A DNA stretch of 64,000 bases from EX4572-165 sp002254885 (GTDB lineage Archaea > Thermoplasmatota > E2 > DHVEG-1), in NCBI GenBank assembly GCA_029939595.1, contig JAOZSQ010000003.1:53516-117515 (forward strand). The letters are read 5' to 3'. The position numbers and the translations under genes are program-made. Under the pieces are notes generated by a model that was not told where the DNA came from, ran no database searches, and saw only the letters and a list, made by a program, of their open reading frames with translations. This document shows positions 46,705 through 55,928 of the stretch, piece after piece. Positions within the stretch are counted from its first letter, which is position 1. Each line of letters begins with the position of its first letter.

Positions 46705-48735
46705 ATGGCATCACGTGATAACTTTAATTCATTTATACCTGCAAGTAAAAAAGTACCTGAACTTACTATTAAAGCCGTATTAGTAGGTGCACTGCTTGCA
46801 ATTATCTTAGGATCAGCTAATGCATATCTTGGATTATATGCTGGTTTAACTGTTTCAGCAGCGATTCCTGGTGCAGTTATGGCCTTTGCATTTCTTAAAC
46901 CTTTAAAAGGAACAATTCTTGAAGTAAATATTGGAATGATGGGTGCTGCGGCAGGAGAAGCTCTTGCAGCAGGAGTTATTTTTACAATCCCTGCAATTGT
47001 ATTGCTTGGAACCTGGACTGAAATCCATTATCTTGAAACAACAATAATAGCGGCGTTGGGGGGGATGCTAGGAGTACTATGGATGGTACCGCTACGTCGT
47101 GCATTGATTATTAAAACAGATTTACCTTTCCCCGAAGGAGTTGCGGTTGCCGCAGTTCTTACAACAACAGTTGGTGACGGAACACCAAAAAAATCAAGCG
47201 TCAGCGCAAAATGGTTAACTATTGGAGTGTTGCTTGCTGCAATATTAAAATTTGGGCAAGTTGCATTAAAATCATTCGGCGGCAAAATCGAAGGTATTAT
47301 TAGCATTGGAAAATTCAATATTGGTGGCGGAGAAAACGAAGGACTCTTTTATGGTGGAGTAGCGTCATCTCCTGCATTACTTGCTGTTGGTTGGATCATT
47401 GGCCCAAAAATCGCATCATATGTGTTTGTAGGGGGACTCCTTGGTTGGGTTATCCTTGCACCTCTTATTGCGCTTGCAACAGGTATACCAAGTCCCATTG
47501 GTGCTGAACAAATTGGAGAAGCATTAGCATTTGGCGGAGGAAACCTGGATATTGGAAGTAAAATATGGGGTTTCTATGAAATATGGGGCAATTACATTCG
47601 ATATATTGGTGTTGGAGCAATGGTTGTTGGCGGCCTCTGGACAATCTTTAAGCTTAGAAGTAACCTAGCAGATGGAATCAAAGAAGCTATTGCAGGTATA
47701 AAAGGCGGACAAACCGAAGCAAAAAAACGAACCGATCAAGATCTTAATTTCAAATGGGTATTCATTGCTATAGGAATACTAACAATCCCGGTGTTTTTAT
47801 TATATGCTTGGATTTCAAATGAATGGGCGATATCTGGAATTATGGCAGTATTTGCAATTCTTTTTGCATTTGTTGCTAGTGCTATCGCAGGGTACATGGC
47901 AGGACTTTTAGGATCTTCAAATAATCCAATATCTGGTGTCACAGTTTCAGTACTACTTATCACATCCCTTATTCTCCTAGTATTTGGTATGTCTGGAAAT
48001 GTTGGCGCATATGGTGTTGCAGTGCTTATAGCAGCAGTAATATGTTGTGCAGCAGCAATCTCTGGGGATGTACTTCAATCAATGACCTGTGGTCAGATGA
48101 TTGGAGCAACTCCTAAGAATCAGCAAATTGCTGAACTTATTGGAGTTCTTGCAGCAGCACCGATTTTAGCTCTTGTTGTATCTGCTCTTGATCAAGCATA
48201 TCACATTGGAAGTACAAATCTACCTGCTCCTCAGGCATTTCTTATGAGTGGAATTGTTAAAGGAGTTCTAGGTGGAGAGATGGTTTGGCCATTTGTCATT
48301 GCAGGAATGGTTCTTGCCTTTGTTCTAATATTAATTGATATGCCAGTTCTTCCTGTTGCTATTGGAATTTATCTTCCTTTCACTCTTGCAATCCCTATTT
48401 TTGGTGGAGGAATTGTCCGGCATTTCACAGATAAACAAATTGAGAAAAACTTTGGCAGCTCTGGTGGTGAAGAAATTAGTGAATGGGAACTAGCCATTAA
48501 ACAAACCGATGTGAAACCCAAGGAAAAGATTATTAGGACTGGACTTTTACTCACTGCAGGATTAATTGCAGGAGAGGCCTTGATGGGTGTAATTGTAGCA
48601 TTCCTCATCATAGGTGGAATAGATTTAGCTATCTTTGATTTCCCACCTGTACTTCCAGGAATACTTCTTTGGTTGTTCATTGCTGTCCTCTTGTATTATG
48701 TCCCATTAAGGGAAATATTTGCAAATGAAAAATAA
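46705..48735 (+). CDS. OPT-family oligopeptide transporter
   Basis: A 676-residue protein with about 14-16 TM helices. The family's N-terminal block is present (PELTIKAVLVGALLAIILGSANAYLGLYAGLTVSAAIP), as are PFPEGVAVAAVL and SGDVLQSMTCGQMIGATPKNQ. OPT proteins import small peptides or metal-peptide chelates with protons. In an organism with many secreted proteases it probably takes up the products. A TATA-like TTATATAAA lies about 45 bases before the ATG. The last bases overlap the PqqD-like gene. (Quoted blocks are continuous in the protein; key residues are PELT, GSANAYLGL and GQMIGA.). Confidence 0.93.
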   Translation: MASRDNFNSFIPASKKVPELTIKAVLVGALLAIILGSANAYLGLYAGLTVSAAIPGAVMAFAFLKPLKGTILEVNIGMMGAAAGEALAAGVIFTIPAIVLLGTWTEIHYLETTIIAALGGMLGVLWMVPLRRALIIKTDLPFPEGVAVAAVLTTTVGDGTPKKSSVSAKWLTIGVLLAAILKFGQVALKSFGGKIEGIISIGKFNIGGGENEGLFYGGVASSPALLAVGWIIGPKIASYVFVGGLLGWVILAPLIALATGIPSPIGAEQIGEALAFGGGNLDIGSKIWGFYEIWGNYIRYIGVGAMVVGGLWTIFKLRSNLADGIKEAIAGIKGGQTEAKKRTDQDLNFKWVFIAIGILTIPVFLLYAWISNEWAISGIMAVFAILFAFVASAIAGYMAGLLGSSNNPISGVTVSVLLITSLILLVFGMSGNVGAYGVAVLIAAVICCAAAISGDVLQSMTCGQMIGATPKNQQIAELIGVLAAAPILALVVSALDQAYHIGSTNLPAPQAFLMSGIVKGVLGGEMVWPFVIAGMVLAFVLILIDMPVLPVAIGIYLPFTLAIPIFGGGIVRHFTDKQIEKNFGSSGGEEISEWELAIKQTDVKPKEKIIRTGLLLTAGLIAGEALMGVIVAFLIIGGIDLAIFDFPPVLPGILLWLFIAVLLYYVPLREIFANEK

Positions 48736-49078
48736 GCAAAAATATCGGAAGCCGACAGTTGATGAATTCTTAGCGTATGTTCCAAGGCGTCGTGATTTTA
48801 AATGGACTACTGATAAAGATGGCTTTGTGCATATCACGGTTCCAAAATTTGACAGTAAAATTGGAAAAAAGTTTTGCGCACTTTTAAGAAAAGAACAGAT
48901 GATTACAGCAGATATGGATGCATTAGGATCAGTGGTGTGGCATAATTGTGATGGAAATAGAACAGTTAAAGATATTCTTAAGATTTTAGAGAAAGAATTT
49001 CCAGATCAAACCGATTTAGAACAAAGATTATTTCTGTTTATTCAACAAATGGGAATGCTTTATTATTTAGAATATTAA
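48725..49078 (+). CDS. PqqD-family peptide-binding protein
   Basis: A 117-residue protein matching PF05402: VHITVPKF, MDALGSVVWHNCDGNRTVKD, ILKILEKEFPD and LFLFIQQMGMLYYLEY. PqqD-type domains hold precursor peptides for radical-SAM or other modifying enzymes in RiPP synthesis. None of those enzymes is in this window. Instead the gene overlaps the end of the OPT transporter gene by 11 bases, which suggests a peptide-handling partner of the transporter. That link is inference. ATG 48725 was preferred to an in-frame TTG six bases earlier. Confidence 0.82.
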   Translation: MKNKQKYRKPTVDEFLAYVPRRRDFKWTTDKDGFVHITVPKFDSKIGKKFCALLRKEQMITADMDALGSVVWHNCDGNRTVKDILKILEKEFPDQTDLEQRLFLFIQQMGMLYYLEY

Positions 49079-49263
49079 AACTGATTTTATGAATGTTGAA
49101 TATAACATCTGATATTTTTCTTTTTTAAAATTCATTTGTTCTTTCTGTTGTTAGAAATTGTATGAAATAACATGGTCCGGTAAATCCTTTGATCTCAAAT
49201 TTTATGTAGAAAAAGAACATAAATTATTAATAGTAAGGAATTCTTACATTAATATGGTGCTGT

Positions 49264-49515
49264 ATGGCCGAAGTAATAAAAGTAACAAGTAAAGGTCAGG
49301 TAACACTGCCTGCAGATATAAGAAAAAAACTACATATTAGTAAAGACACATATATTGCGGTAGATATAATTGGGGATTATATCATTATGAAAAAAGTAGG
49401 ATTGAAATTAAAAGAATTAAGTGATATTATCCAAAAGAACGTAAAAGAAAAAGGTGTTACAAAAAAAGAAATTGAAAAAGTTATTCTCGAATCTCGTAAA
49501 GAGGTTTGGGATTAA
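49264..49515 (+). CDS. AbrB/SpoVT-type antitoxin
   Basis: An 83-residue protein with the swapped-hairpin DNA-binding start typical of AbrB/MazE antitoxins (IKVTSKGQVTLPADIRKKLH) and a C-terminal helical tail that would wrap the toxin. Its stop overlaps the toxin start (TAATG). It probably neutralises the PIN nuclease and represses the pair. Confidence 0.88.
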   Translation: MAEVIKVTSKGQVTLPADIRKKLHISKDTYIAVDIIGDYIIMKKVGLKLKELSDIIQKNVKEKGVTKKEIEKVILESRKEVWD

Positions 49516-49922
49516 TGGCTAAAATATTCATTGATACAAATATCCTCATTTCTGCAATAGTATTTGATAAAAATGAACTGGAATTGATAATTCGATGTGC
49601 AAGCGAGGGGGATAAGATGTGCATTTCAGAACATATAATGGAAGAAGCCACTAGAGTTTTTATAAAGAAATTCCCAAAGCACCTTGAGATTTTTGAGAGC
49701 TTCATTGAAATATCGAAAATAGAGATTATAAATAAGAAACTTTATGAAATGAAAATAAAAAAATTTGATGATATAAGGGATCAATATGATGCGCATATAG
49801 TTGCATGTGCTGAAGCATCAAACTGTAAATTCATTATCACAGGTGATAAAGATATATTAGATTATAGACATAAAACAATAATAATCATGAAATCTATAGA
49901 TTATTTAACACAAAAGAGATAA
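49515..49922 (+). CDS. PIN-domain toxin, VapC-like
   Basis: A 135-residue PIN nuclease with acidic residues in FIDTNILISA, the EEATRVF helix, the RDQYDAHIVACAEAS block and FIITGDKDILD. VapC-type toxins cut tRNA or rRNA in a metal-dependent way. The start at ATG 49515 overlaps the antitoxin stop, so the two are translationally coupled. Confidence 0.88.
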   Translation: MAKIFIDTNILISAIVFDKNELELIIRCASEGDKMCISEHIMEEATRVFIKKFPKHLEIFESFIEISKIEIINKKLYEMKIKKFDDIRDQYDAHIVACAEASNCKFIITGDKDILDYRHKTIIIMKSIDYLTQKR

Positions 49923-50005
49923 TAAAGTATTAGATCTTTATTCACTATATTAATAATCTAATATGACTCTACGTTTTTTCTTAGCAATGCAAGCAAATGA
50001 AAAAT

Positions 50006-50557
50006 TTAACATTCATAAAACCTATTTTTTAAGAAGTATTCTATCATGTTTTTGTTTCTTACTTCTGGATGAAAAAGCACTCCATAGATTGGCCTTTGTG
50101 GATGCCGTATTGCTTGTGGATATTTGTCTGATGTTGCGATGGTTTCAAAGGTTTTTGCATTTACAAAATAGTTATGAAGCTCATACACTTCCTTTTCTCC
50201 CGTTTCACCTAAGAAATCTTTGTTATATGTGATGGTATGCAGCCCGATTTCTTGTCCTTTTTGTATTTCTTCTTGAAATGCAGTTGCAATAAGTTGCATA
50301 CCTCCACATATTCCAAGAAGTGGCTTATCGTATTTGTTGATCCATATGAATTTTTCTTTATCTTTTAGAAATGTATTGTCTTTTATGCTAGTTCCAGAAA
50401 TAATGATTTTATCTGATTTTTCAAGCTGCTCTTTTGTAAGGTTGTTATAATGAATGGATGTGTAAGGCAGACCTTTGTTTTTTACAATTTCTTCAATAGG
50501 CTTTATGAATTCATAGTAGTGAAATGGGATATTATGAATCTGAATAATTAAGATCAT
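50006..50557 (-). CDS. Class I glutamine amidotransferase (GuaA subunit A-like)
   Basis: A 183-residue glutaminase domain. The nucleophile elbow is LLGICGGMQLIA (Cys) and the His-Glu pair is in YGVLFHPEVRNK. YELHNYFVNAKTFETIA resembles archaeal GMP synthase subunit A. In this context it overlaps the start of the Dph6-like ligase gene upstream by ATGA, so it may supply ammonia to that enzyme rather than to GMP synthase. No guaAb gene is nearby. Which partner it serves is not settled. Confidence 0.82.
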   Translation of the reverse strand: MILIIQIHNIPFHYYEFIKPIEEIVKNKGLPYTSIHYNNLTKEQLEKSDKIIISGTSIKDNTFLKDKEKFIWINKYDKPLLGICGGMQLIATAFQEEIQKGQEIGLHTITYNKDFLGETGEKEVYELHNYFVNAKTFETIATSDKYPQAIRHPQRPIYGVLFHPEVRNKNMIEYFLKNRFYEC

Positions 50558-51222
50558 GTCACATCAATCTCCATGGACCAGGCATTCCCCTTTCCCGATA
50601 TTTCTGAATGGGTTATTAAAAGAGGTTTTTTAAATAATGGACAGTTTAGAACAAATGACTCAAATTCACCACCCTCTCCTGCTGGATTTATTTGATATTT
50701 TTCATATAGTTTTAATGTTTCATTTAGAAATGATTTGTCAATATGTCGACCAAGCCAAGTTTCATCGAGAGGATATGCAAAAACTCCTGTGATAACAACA
50801 TCAAAATCATCGTTTATGATGTCTTGTAAAAGCTCAATCTGATTTTTTTGCCATAAAGGGTTAAAACAATCTAGATTTAGTTGGTCACAAATTCGTTGAA
50901 CACGGGATGCTTGATATGCTGATTCTACTGCGCCTGTGATGATTGATTGTATATCATATTCTTCTTTTGCTTGTTGAATGATGTTAAGTAGATCATCTAA
51001 TTCTTTTTCTTTTTCTCCTTTTGTCTCTTGAATAAGAAGAGGGATTTCCATGACATCTGCTTGTTTTTTTACTTTGGTAATAGAAGGGGTATGAAACATG
51101 TAGGATTCTTTATTTTTTGAGAAAAGAGAAATAAGACAACTGATCTTGATGTCGTGTTTCCTTGCAAGATATGTGGCATAGACTGAGTCTTTTCCCCCTG
51201 AAAAAAGAACTGCTGCTTTCAT
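50554..51222 (-). CDS. dph6: Dph6-like diphthine-ammonia ligase (N-type ATP pyrophosphatase)
   Basis: A 222-residue PP-loop enzyme. KAAVLFSGGKDSVYATYLAR holds the SGGxDS ATP motif. IITGAVESAYQASRVQRICD, FNPLWQKNQIELLQDII and INPAGEGGEFESFVLNCPLF are diagnostic of the COG2102/Dph6 group, which forms the amide of diphthamide on elongation factor 2 from ATP and ammonia. I start at ATG 51222, the family's normal N-terminus; ATG 51231 and TTG 51264 are also in frame. It overlaps the downstream glutaminase gene by four bases. Confidence 0.88.
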   Translation of the reverse strand: MKAAVLFSGGKDSVYATYLARKHDIKISCLISLFSKNKESYMFHTPSITKVKKQADVMEIPLLIQETKGEKEKELDDLLNIIQQAKEEYDIQSIITGAVESAYQASRVQRICDQLNLDCFNPLWQKNQIELLQDIINDDFDVVITGVFAYPLDETWLGRHIDKSFLNETLKLYEKYQINPAGEGGEFESFVLNCPLFKKPLLITHSEISGKGNAWSMEIDVT

Positions 51223-51274
51223 AATTAACATGGGTATCTCTTTATAATAATAAACATTTACCAAAGAAATTGCT

Positions 51275-51694
51275 ATGAATAAACAATACGATCTAATTGA
51301 GCATACTGCGGATGTTGGAATTAAAGCATATGGTAAAGATTTATCAGAATGTTTTAAACATGCTGCAAAAGGAATGTTTGATTTGATAACGGATTGCTCT
51401 AATGTAGAAGAAAAGGGAGTATATCAAATTGAACTGGATGCGGGGGATTGTGAACAGCTTCTAGTTGATTTTTTAGGTGAATTATTATTTTTACAAAGTT
51501 CACGTAATCTGGTATTTGGATCTTTTGATGTAGATCTTGATTCAGAAAAATGTTTTCTATCTGCCATCATTAAAGGAGAAGAATTTGATCTATCAAAACA
51601 TAAGTATGGAATGGAAATTAAAGCTGTGACATATCACATGCTTGAGGTACATTCAGAAAAACCTTTTTTTGTAAAGATTTTATTTGATATATAA
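51275..51694 (+). CDS. Archease
   Basis: A 139-residue protein matching archease end to end: YDLIEHTADVGIKAYG (metal-binding Asp region), AAKGMFDLITD, EQLLVDFLGELLFL and VTYHMLEVHSEK. Archease helps the RNA ligase RtcB turn over during tRNA exon joining. It is divergent from the dph6-like gene. It fits functionally with endA at 22298-23386. Confidence 0.95.
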   Translation: MNKQYDLIEHTADVGIKAYGKDLSECFKHAAKGMFDLITDCSNVEEKGVYQIELDAGDCEQLLVDFLGELLFLQSSRNLVFGSFDVDLDSEKCFLSAIIKGEEFDLSKHKYGMEIKAVTYHMLEVHSEKPFFVKILFDI

Positions 51695-51822
51695 CTTAAA
51701 ACTACTTTTTTTGATGTTGTGTATTATTAAAATTCAATCATATCTTTTAAATTGACATACAAAACCTTTTTAAACAAATATATATTTTTAATATTATAAA
51801 CCTTTGTTTGGTTGTATAATTA

Positions 51823-53790
51823 ATGAAAAAAATGTATGTGAGTATGGTTTTTTTTCTGTTTATTATGTCGCTTTTTTTACCTACATTAAATGGTGATAAA
51901 TCAATTCAAGAAAATTTAATTCATGTTGATGAGTTGCTTTTCCTTAACGATACATGTAAAATATTGTTTATTGGCAGTAGTTATTTTAATTTTAATAGTC
52001 TACCTGTTTTATTTGAATACCTTGCTTTAAGTTTCGGAAAGGATGTATATATTGATCACCATGGTCAAAATGGTTTATATCTTGATGATCATGCATATAG
52101 AAGTGATACCGAATCAAAAATCAATGAGCAAGATTGGGATTATATTATTTTACAAGGTGTGGGAACAAATACTGCTTATCCGGATTATTTCACTAATCAT
52201 CCTGTGTATCCAGCATTGGAAATTCTTCGTGATAAAATCTATCAAAACTGCGAATCAACAAAAATGGTATACTGTATGCCTTGGGCATTTGAAGATGGAA
52301 TGACCTGGTATCAAGACTGGACTGATACCTATGGTGATATGCAAGATAAGATTTATGATACTACTTTGAATTATTCAAATGATATTGGTTTTATGATTGC
52401 ACCTGTTGGTTGGGCTTGGTATACGGTTCTTGAAGAACAAGGTTATCCTTTGCATTATTTGCATTTAAGTGATTGGAATCATCCGTCAATAAAGGGTTCA
52501 TATCTTATGGCTTGTGTTATTTTTTCTACAATTTTTTTAGAGAGTTCAGCAGGTCTTTCATATCATGGCGGATTATTGGAAGAAGAGGCAATCTATTTTC
52601 AGACAATCGCTTCAAATACTGTTTTGGATAATCTAAATCTTTGGAATATATGTGAAAAACCTGTAATCTATGTAGATGATGGGAATAATGATGGCCCTTG
52701 GGATGGAACATCAGAAAACCCTTATTTAACTATTCAAGAAGGGATTAATGCAGCAAAAGTAAGCGATATAGTTTTTGTTTGTGACGGGGTTTATTATGAA
52801 AATATTGTGATTAATAAAACCATATCAATTATTGGAGAAAATAAAAACAAAACTATTATTGATGGATGCGGAAAAGACGATGTCGTTTCTATTATTTCAG
52901 ATCGTGTAGAATTTACTGGTTTTACGATTCAACATAGCATTTCAGAATTAGAGAATGGTTTATGGTGGAAGGCAGGCATCCGGATTCTTGGTTCAAATGT
53001 TGTGATTGATGGAAATATCATTCAAGATAATCAAATGGGAATATTTGCAAAACAGACAGAAAGTCTCACTATTCGAAATAATCTTTTTTTCAATGACAGT
53101 ATCACATTTTATCCATATGATACAGGATATTCTACACGTCCTGAATTAAGAAGAGATCATTTCATACATTGTATTGAGAATAATTTTGTTAATGGTAAGC
53201 CTGTGGTATATCTTGTTGACAGATCAAACTTTCAGATTAATAGGGAAGTTGGTCAGGTAATATTAGTGAATTGTACAAACATTTGGATAAGAAATATCAC
53301 TGTTTCCCATGTTGACTTCCCTGTACTATTTGTATTTTGCAGGGATTGTAGTATTGAAAACTCAAGTTTTACACATAATGACGGGGTATGTACCTTATTG
53401 AATTCAGATGGAAACATTATTCGAGCTAATTTGTTTGAGGATGGTTTTCATGGTTTTTTACTTGATTATTATTCAAAGAATAATTTGTTGGTTAACAATG
53501 TTTTTTCAGGAAATCAGTTTTGTGGAGTAGTTTGTGAAGAGTCATCAAATAAAAACATTATAATTGAAAATGATTTTATTGATAATAATTTGAGAAACGC
53601 CTTCATAATTAATGCATTTAGAAATCAATGGATCGGGAATTACTGGGATGATTGGATTGGTCTTCAATATACTTTATTTCAATCGTTCCCAAAAGTCATT
53701 TCCGGGTCTATTTTTGACTCACATCAACAAATAACCTCTCTTTTTAATTTTGATTTGAATCCTTCTTTGAACCCTTATGAAATAAGATAA
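51823..53790 (+). CDS. Secreted SGNH-hydrolase-like protein with beta-helix
   Basis: A 655-residue secreted protein with a signal sequence (MVFFLFIMSLFLPTL). Residues about 40-265 resemble an SGNH/GDSL esterase: the Ser block ILFIGSSYFNFNSLP, a Gly block HHGQNGLYLDD, an Asn-like block YIILQGVGTN and the late Asp-His DWNHPSIKGSYL. From about 285 a NosD-like right-handed beta-helix follows (GIRILGSNVVIDGNIIQDN and similar), closing with NYWDDWIGLQ as in the C25 protein at 38687-41731. Likely a deacetylase or esterase acting on polysaccharide; the substrate is inferred. Confidence 0.75.
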   Translation: MKKMYVSMVFFLFIMSLFLPTLNGDKSIQENLIHVDELLFLNDTCKILFIGSSYFNFNSLPVLFEYLALSFGKDVYIDHHGQNGLYLDDHAYRSDTESKINEQDWDYIILQGVGTNTAYPDYFTNHPVYPALEILRDKIYQNCESTKMVYCMPWAFEDGMTWYQDWTDTYGDMQDKIYDTTLNYSNDIGFMIAPVGWAWYTVLEEQGYPLHYLHLSDWNHPSIKGSYLMACVIFSTIFLESSAGLSYHGGLLEEEAIYFQTIASNTVLDNLNLWNICEKPVIYVDDGNNDGPWDGTSENPYLTIQEGINAAKVSDIVFVCDGVYYENIVINKTISIIGENKNKTIIDGCGKDDVVSIISDRVEFTGFTIQHSISELENGLWWKAGIRILGSNVVIDGNIIQDNQMGIFAKQTESLTIRNNLFFNDSITFYPYDTGYSTRPELRRDHFIHCIENNFVNGKPVVYLVDRSNFQINREVGQVILVNCTNIWIRNITVSHVDFPVLFVFCRDCSIENSSFTHNDGVCTLLNSDGNIIRANLFEDGFHGFLLDYYSKNNLLVNNVFSGNQFCGVVCEESSNKNIIIENDFIDNNLRNAFIINAFRNQWIGNYWDDWIGLQYTLFQSFPKVISGSIFDSHQQITSLFNFDLNPSLNPYEIR

Positions 53791-53926
53791 GATTTAGAAA
53801 ATCAATATTTTCAACATGAATTTTCGATCTCTCTCTTAATAAATTGTTATGTTTAAAAATAGTTTCAATCAGCTTTCATTGTTTTTCATATATGAAAGAT
53901 TGTATATTGTTTTTTTATCCGTTGAT

Positions 53927-53981
53927 CGGGCGGGCAAATGATGTTATTTTTTTGCTTTCTCCTCCCATAGCTCTCCGCCCG
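53927..53981. terminator. GC-rich inverted repeat between convergent genes
   Basis: CGGGCGG (53927-53933) pairs with CCGCCCG (53975-53981) around a 41-base loop, a striking GC island in AT-rich DNA. It lies between the end of the SGNH gene and the end of the MATE gene, so a terminator or stabilising 3' structure is likely. A small RNA is the alternative. The remaining bases of 53791-53992 hold nothing else that I recognise. Confidence 0.35.
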
Positions 53982-53992
53982 GTTCTTCTCCC

Positions 53993-55456
53993 TCATATTT
54001 CTTGTTTTATATTGGTTTTATCGCTTCTAATAATTTTATCTACAAATGATTTAGCCCAAGCAAATGATATTATTGAGCCAAAAAGATTAGATATTACTAA
54101 TGCCCACCATACTCCAATTATGTCCATGTTTAGATAAAATGTAAAAATAAATGCAATTGGAATTGAAAGCATAATTGTCCTTAAAATAGTTGCAATAAGT
54201 GCATAGTTCCCCTTCCCTGCTCCCTGAAACATAGCAGATGCCATCATACCAAAAGCAGCTCCTGGATAAAATAGACAAGTTATTCTTAGAAAATCAATGA
54301 GGCCTGCTTGTATTCTGAATCCTTCTGGTGTTGATGTGAAGATGTTGGATATTTGCGGTGCAAATGCAAAGACTATTATTGCAATTATTATCTCACCAAT
54401 TAAACCAATTTTTATGGCATAAAAATATGCGGTTCTAAGTTTTTCGTATTCTTTTGCACCATACGCAGCACCTGTGACAGATATCACAGCAGTTACCATT
54501 CCAATTAGGGGTAGAACAGCAACCATGATAATTCTCCAACCAGCAGTATAGATCATTATCCCATCTTCGCCTGCTAATGTAATTCTTGTGATTATTAGTT
54601 GAATCACAAGCATTGTAATTGACATGCTCAACTGTTGAACTGATGCAGGTAGACCTACTTTGAAGATATCAAGAGAAATCTTTTTTGAAAATTTAAAATC
54701 TCTAAAATTAAAGGATACGTATGTATTTTTTCTTAAAAATAACCAATAAAGAAGCATTATGCTTGTAATAGCCATTGAAAGTATTGTTGCATAAGCAGCA
54801 CCAGTTACTCCCATCTTAAAGGTATAGATAAATATCGGATCTAAAAAAATGTTTAATATCGATCCAAATAACATTGCATACATCGCTCTTTTTGTGTCTC
54901 CTTCTCCTCTGAGAATTGAATTTGCAACATTTGTGAAAAATAAAAAAATTCCGCCTGCAAATATTATTTTAGCATACGAAACAGTCATTGTTGCCGTTTT
55001 TTGTGCACCCATGAATGAAAAGATACTTTCTGATGAAACAAAAAGTATAGTTGAAAATATAACTCCTAAAATCATGGTATATATTATGCTATGTATCGCG
55101 ACATTATCTGCGCCTTCTTTATTTTTCTCACCTATTTTTCTAGATAATGCTGCTGAGCCACCAACACCAACACCTGTTGATATTGCATATAGCATCATAA
55201 AAAAAGGTAAAACAAAGCCAACTGCTGTTAATGCATCAGGTCCAACATCCGCTATTACTTCACTTGTGAAAATTTCTTGTCCAAATCCTGAAACCCAGAG
55301 GCCATCAGCTAGATTATATAGTGTATGTGCTGACATTGCAATAATCATTGGAATTGATAGTTTTATTATCGCTTTTTTTGGGTCTCCTAGAAGTGTTTTT
55401 ACTCCTTGGGTTTGGGGAGTTGTTTCTTTGTTTTCTTTTTGTTGGGTTTGATTCAT
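53993..55456 (-). CDS. MATE-family efflux transporter
   Basis: A 487-residue protein with 12 TM helices in two bundles. Family marks are LGDPKKAIIKLSIPMIIAMS, the gate-like VGGSAALSRKIGEKNKEGAD, SILRGEGDTKRAMYAMLFGS and GAAYGAKEYEKLRTAYFYAI. It exports drugs or metabolites using Na+ or H+. It lies 17 bases downstream of a MarR regulator on the same strand, a standard efflux operon, and should be derepressed when MarR binds ligand. Confidence 0.93.
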   Translation of the reverse strand: MNQTQQKENKETTPQTQGVKTLLGDPKKAIIKLSIPMIIAMSAHTLYNLADGLWVSGFGQEIFTSEVIADVGPDALTAVGFVLPFFMMLYAISTGVGVGGSAALSRKIGEKNKEGADNVAIHSIIYTMILGVIFSTILFVSSESIFSFMGAQKTATMTVSYAKIIFAGGIFLFFTNVANSILRGEGDTKRAMYAMLFGSILNIFLDPIFIYTFKMGVTGAAYATILSMAITSIMLLYWLFLRKNTYVSFNFRDFKFSKKISLDIFKVGLPASVQQLSMSITMLVIQLIITRITLAGEDGIMIYTAGWRIIMVAVLPLIGMVTAVISVTGAAYGAKEYEKLRTAYFYAIKIGLIGEIIIAIIVFAFAPQISNIFTSTPEGFRIQAGLIDFLRITCLFYPGAAFGMMASAMFQGAGKGNYALIATILRTIMLSIPIAFIFTFYLNMDIIGVWWALVISNLFGSIISFAWAKSFVDKIIRSDKTNIKQEI

Positions 55457-55473
55457 GTTATTTAATCCTGAGT

Positions 55474-55899
55474 TTATTGTGTTGTGGTATTCTGTTCCAT
55501 TCTTTCAAGGAATGAGTAAAGTTGAATTATCTCATTTTCTGAGAAATCTAAGAGAAGTTGTTTTGTCCATTTTTTTAGTATTTGTTTGATTTTTGGATGA
55601 AGATGTTTTGCTTTATCTGTTAAATAAATGTTATAGTTTCTTCTGTCTTGTTTATCTTTCATTCTGATAATATATTCATTTTCTTCAAGTTTTTTTACAG
55701 ATCTAGCAATAGTTGCTTTATCGATTTTTAGTTTTTCAGCAATAGTTTCTTGATTAACTCCATCCTTTTTGTAGAGAATCATAAGTAAATGAAATTGACC
55801 GGATCCAAGATGATATTGTTTCAGTTCATGATGCATCTGAATATGGAAATTACGATGGATATATGAGATATATCTTCCGATTGATTTTTGTTGTTTCAT
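55474..55899 (-). CDS. MarR-family transcriptional regulator
   Basis: A 141-residue protein with the MarR winged helix: LGSGQFHLLMILYKKDGVNQ, ETIAEKLKIDKATIARSVKK, LEENEYIIRMKDKQDRRNYN (the wing with DxRxxx) and LTDKAKHL, plus dimerising end helices. It probably represses itself and the MATE gene downstream by binding the two AGTTG-N6-CAACT type palindromes at 55929-55987. Confidence 0.93.
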   Translation of the reverse strand: MKQQKSIGRYISYIHRNFHIQMHHELKQYHLGSGQFHLLMILYKKDGVNQETIAEKLKIDKATIARSVKKLEENEYIIRMKDKQDRRNYNIYLTDKAKHLHPKIKQILKKWTKQLLLDFSENEIIQLYSFLERMEQNTTTQ

Positions 55900-55928
55900 A
55901 TTCTATTTATTTCCTATCAATATATATT

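Noticed and set aside
53890..53998. Short minus-strand ORF that starts at the MATE stop and runs through the GC hairpin
   Set aside because: Basic low-complexity peptide without homology; the hairpin explains the base pattern better.
54849..55451. 200-codon ORF opposite the MATE gene
   Set aside because: Antisense shadow of a clear 12-TM transporter with no start context.
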